A stretch of 23,636 nt of DNA from contig JBKPRH010000157.1 of the NCBI GenBank assembly GCA_046765795.1, positions 1 to 23,636 of the forward strand, written 5' to 3'. The notes below the pieces were generated by a model, which saw only the letters and a program-made list of their open reading frames with translations, was not told the origin of the DNA and did no database searches. The stretch comes from Gp6-AA40 sp046765795. GTDB taxonomy: Bacteria; Acidobacteriota; Vicinamibacteria; Vicinamibacterales; UBA2999. Shown here piece after piece: positions 21,774 through 23,636 of the stretch (positions within the stretch are counted from its first letter, which is position 1; every line of letters starts with the position of its first letter). A program made the translations under genes and the position numbers.

Positions 21774-22085
21774 ATGGCCTCATCCTTCAAGCACCGCGTG
21801 CTCGCCGCGGTGCGTCGCATCCCACCCGGACAAGTCGCGACGTATGGCGATATCGCAGCACTTGCGGGCTCGCCCCGCGCCTGGCGTGCGGTCGGCACCA
21901 TCATGCGCGAGACCCGTGACCCCGCCACGCCGTGCCATCGCGTTATCGCCGCGGGCGGCGGCCTCGGCGGTTACGGTGGCAACCTGCAGCTGAAACGCGA
22001 GCTCTTGCGGGCCGAAGGGCTCGAGGTCGGCATGACGCGAGTGCGAGATTTTGCCCGCGTCCGTTGGCAACCCCGCAGACGGTAA
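21774..22085 (+). CDS. MGMT-family DNA alkyltransferase-like protein, single domain
   Basis: A 103-aa protein equal to only the C-terminal DNA-binding domain of O6-alkylguanine-DNA alkyltransferase. VRRIPPGQVATYGDIAALAG is the start of the helix-turn-helix, WRAVGTIM contains the Arg-finger-type helix, and TPCHRVIAAGGGLGGYGGNLQLKRELL holds the active-site PCHRV with its Cys. The segment between the hinge and the Cys is short (RDPATPCHR) and carries Asp rather than the usual Asn, which resembles alkyltransferase-like (ATL) proteins. ATL proteins, however, normally have Trp in place of the Cys. It may remove alkyl groups suicidally or flag lesions for excision repair. It starts 7 bases after the phosphatase stop, so it may be co-transcribed with that gene. 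Confidence 0.85.
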   Translation: MASSFKHRVLAAVRRIPPGQVATYGDIAALAGSPRAWRAVGTIMRETRDPATPCHRVIAAGGGLGGYGGNLQLKRELLRAEGLEVGMTRVRDFARVRWQPRRR

Positions 22086-22204
22086 TTCCCAACTCTCAAA
22101 TCCCGACGCCCAATTCCCAAGAACTCCCAAGAAACGCCCGAGCTGCGAATGCGGGTCGGCCACGAACCATTCATCGTGGCCGCGCGTCTGTGCACTGTGT
22201 GCCA
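22086..22204. other. Spacer with CCCAA-word repeats and a 26-bp palindrome
   Basis: The first half (22087-22133) repeats words such as ATTCCCAA, ACTCCCAA and TTCCCAAG without an obvious inverted arm. The second half holds the perfect palindrome at 22157-22182. No promoter hexamers are convincing. Confidence 0.5.
22157..22182. promoter_or_regulatory. Perfect 9-bp inverted repeat before the ECF sigma gene
   Basis: CGGCCACGA-ACCATTCA-TCGTGGCCG: both 9-base arms are exact reverse complements around an 8-base centre. It ends 22 bases before the sigma-factor ATG. It could be an operator for a dimeric regulator or a hairpin in the 5' leader of the sigma transcript. Confidence 0.45.
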
Positions 22205-22843
22205 ATGGTGACTCCTTCGGCGCCGCGGCAACCCGCCGCCACAACCGGCCCGTCTAACCCCACAGGACACGTGAGAGCGGTCGATCTCGAGCTGGCCCAG
22301 CGCTGCCGGCGGGGCGATGCGGGGGCCTTCGAGGAGCTGTATCGCGCGCACGCCGGGCGGCTCTACAACCTCGTGTTCCGGATGGCCGGGTCCGCCGATG
22401 AAGCCGATGACCTGTTGCAGGACGTCTTCCTGCACGCCCATCGGAAGCTGGCGAGCTTCCGGGGCGACTCGAGCCTGGGCACCTGGTTGTATCGTCTAGC
22501 CGTGAATCATTGCCTCGACGTTCTTCGGGGCCGGCAGGCGAAAATGACTCGCGTCACCGATTCGCTGGACGAGGAAGGCGCCAGCGAGCCGGCGGCCGCG
22601 TCGCCAAGCGTGCCGACGGCGGTCAGTCGCATCGATCTCGAGCGCGCGATCGCCAGGCTCCCCGAAGGTTGTCGCGCCGCATTCGTGCTGCACGACGTCG
22701 AGGGATTCGAGCACAACGAGGTCGCGCGGCTCATGGGCGTGTCGGAGGGAACATCGAAGTCGCAGGTGCACAAGGCGCGCATGAAGCTGCGCGCGATGTT
22801 GTCGCCCCGCAGCGGGGCGAGCGGATCGGTTGAACAGAGTTAG
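22205..22843 (+). CDS. ECF-type RNA polymerase sigma factor
   Basis: A 212-aa extracytoplasmic-function sigma factor with only regions 2 and 4. Region 2 runs from DLELAQRCRRGDAGAFEELYRAHAG through ADDLLQDVFLHAHRKLASF to TWLYRLAVNHCLDVLRGR, where the -10 element is recognised. An acidic Ala/Ser/Pro linker follows. Region 4 is DLERAIARLPEGCRAAFVLHDVEGFEHNEVARLMGVSEGTSKSQVHKARMKLR, the -35-binding helix-turn-helix. The ATG at 22205 lacks a Shine-Dalgarno; a GTG at 22271, with AGGA three bases upstream, is a possible shorter start. The frame is open further upstream, but that part overlaps the alkyltransferase gene and is not region-2-like. It is followed after three bases by its probable anti-sigma gene. 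Confidence 0.92.
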   Translation: MVTPSAPRQPAATTGPSNPTGHVRAVDLELAQRCRRGDAGAFEELYRAHAGRLYNLVFRMAGSADEADDLLQDVFLHAHRKLASFRGDSSLGTWLYRLAVNHCLDVLRGRQAKMTRVTDSLDEEGASEPAAASPSVPTAVSRIDLERAIARLPEGCRAAFVLHDVEGFEHNEVARLMGVSEGTSKSQVHKARMKLRAMLSPRSGASGSVEQS

Positions 22844-22846
22844 GCC

Positions 22847-23554
22847 ATGAGCTGCCAGGATTACGAAGCACAGATCGGCGAATACGTGGACGGCGCGATG
22901 GACGAGGCCGAGCGGGCGTCGTTCGAGTCGCACCTGTCGACGTGCGCGTCGTGCCGGGCAGTCGTCGCCGACTTCACCGTGATTCGCGCGGCAAGCCTCT
23001 CGCTCGAACCACGAGTACCGCCTCCGCACGTGTGGCACAAGGTATCAGCCGCCATCGACGCGGAGCCAAAGTCGTTCTTTGGTATGGGCGGCACGTGGTG
23101 GCGAGCATTCGCACCGGTCGCCGCGATGGCCGTACTGGTCGCCTCGCTCACGTGGACTGGCGCGCAACTGGCCGTGGCTCCGGGCGAGAGGCCGGCGACA
23201 GCGCCGGCACTCGCGCAGAACGAGCCGGTTTCGATCGAGGCGCAGTATCAGCTCGCCGAGCGCGATCTCACTAAAACGATCGAAGGCCTCGAGCAGATCG
23301 CCGACGATCGCTCCGCGCTCGACATGGAAACCGCGGACGTGCTGAAGGCAAACATGACCGTCCTCGACGGCGCCATTGGCGAGAGCCGCGAAGCGTTGAA
23401 AAAAGAACCGGAGAACGATGTCGCGCAAGAAAGTCTGTTCGAAGCACTGCGCAACAAGGTGGCACTGCTGCAGGACACGATCGCGCTCATCAACGAGATG
23501 CGGAAGGGCAATCAGGAAGGGGCCGCCCGCATCGTGTCAGGACTGAACCAATGA
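22847..23554 (+). CDS. Zinc-finger anti-sigma factor (zf-HC2 / ZAS type), membrane-spanning
   Basis: A 235-aa protein. The N-terminus MSCQDYEAQIGEYVDGAMDEAERASFESHLSTCASCRAVV has the putative zinc-binding Cys at residue 3 and the HxxxCxxC motif (HLSTCASC), the fold that masks ECF sigma factors. A single membrane span (about residues 82-103, AFAPVAAMAVLVASLTWTGA) follows. The outer part (about 125-225) is highly charged and predicted helical, likely coiled coil (ERDLTKTIEGLEQIADDRSALD and later repeats). It would hold the sigma factor at the inner membrane and release it on an envelope signal sensed by the helical domain. Its stop overlaps the next gene's ATG by four bases. Confidence 0.9.
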   Translation: MSCQDYEAQIGEYVDGAMDEAERASFESHLSTCASCRAVVADFTVIRAASLSLEPRVPPPHVWHKVSAAIDAEPKSFFGMGGTWWRAFAPVAAMAVLVASLTWTGAQLAVAPGERPATAPALAQNEPVSIEAQYQLAERDLTKTIEGLEQIADDRSALDMETADVLKANMTVLDGAIGESREALKKEPENDVAQESLFEALRNKVALLQDTIALINEMRKGNQEGAARIVSGLNQ

Positions 23555-23636
23555 GACCCATCTATCGACAGGTGTGCAGTGCGTTCGTGGTGCTGGCGTG
23601 GATGGCCGCGCCGGCGGTCGCGCAGGACAAGAAGAC
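23551..23636 (+). CDS. Start of an exported protein, cut by the window end
   Basis: The ATG overlaps the anti-sigma stop (ATGA, 23551-23554), so this gene is the third in the sigma operon. Only about 28 residues are seen: MRPIYRQVC, a hydrophobic SAFVVLAWMAAPAVAQ, then DKK, which is a typical Sec signal peptide ending near AVA-Q. The rest is outside the window. Proteins following such sigma/anti-sigma pairs in Acidobacteria are often envelope proteins of unknown function, so no product is assigned. Confidence 0.7.
   Translation, partial: MRPIYRQVCSAFVVLAWMAAPAVAQDKK

Noticed and set aside
21932..22204. Longer sigma-factor start inside the alkyltransferase gene
   Set aside because: The additional residues are the out-of-frame reading of the alkyltransferase and its repeat-bearing spacer, and do not resemble region 2 of sigma factors.

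Overview
The window is a GC-rich, gene-dense bacterial chromosome segment. Gene content suggests an acidobacterial chromosome, perhaps of the Vicinamibacteria type: a TonB-receptor end, a PafA-like secreted phosphatase, c-di-GMP proteins with HEAT repeats, and many short palindromic intergenic elements. That placement is inference; no rRNA or marker gene is present to fix it. I see no tRNA, rRNA, CRISPR array, prophage or transposase.

Layout. 1-510 (+) is the C-terminal end of an outer-membrane TonB-dependent receptor. It converges on an aldehyde dehydrogenase (610-2088, -). 2401-3152 (+) carries a degenerate response-regulator receiver and a PilZ protein. 3165-3584 (-) is a gamma-glutamylcyclotransferase-like protein. 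3779-8427 (-) is a tightly packed operon of two ATPase/permease ABC-2 pairs, with a membrane-anchored protein of unknown function after it; an 18-bp tandem repeat spans that last gene's stop codon. 8489-9064 (HD domain) and 9226-9687 (Nudix) are separate minus-strand genes.

9866-16443 (-) is a long co-directional run. It starts with a nucleoside-salvage operon: pyrimidine-nucleoside phosphorylase, CNT nucleoside transporter, purine-nucleoside phosphorylase and cytidine deaminase. It continues with mtnA (methylthioribose-1-phosphate isomerase), tsaD (tRNA t6A synthesis) and a yjbQ-family gene. Together the first four import nucleosides and break them to bases and sugar phosphates. Diverging from them at 16494-20092 (+) is a pair of overlapping genes, a HEAT-repeat protein and an HD-GYP c-di-GMP phosphodiesterase, which appear to share the same N-terminal domain. 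Then come a PafA-like phosphatase, a single-domain MGMT-like protein, and an ECF sigma / zinc-finger anti-sigma pair followed by the start of an exported protein cut by the window end.

Most genes are ordinary housekeeping or accessory types. The most unusual points are the shared N-terminal domain of the HEAT/HD-GYP pair, the receiver in which every phosphorylation residue is replaced, the stop-codon-spanning minisatellite, the alkyltransferase with ATL-like spacing but an intact cysteine, and several spacers built from a short repeated word plus, in three of them, its reverse complement. I did not find a clearly new defence or mobile system.
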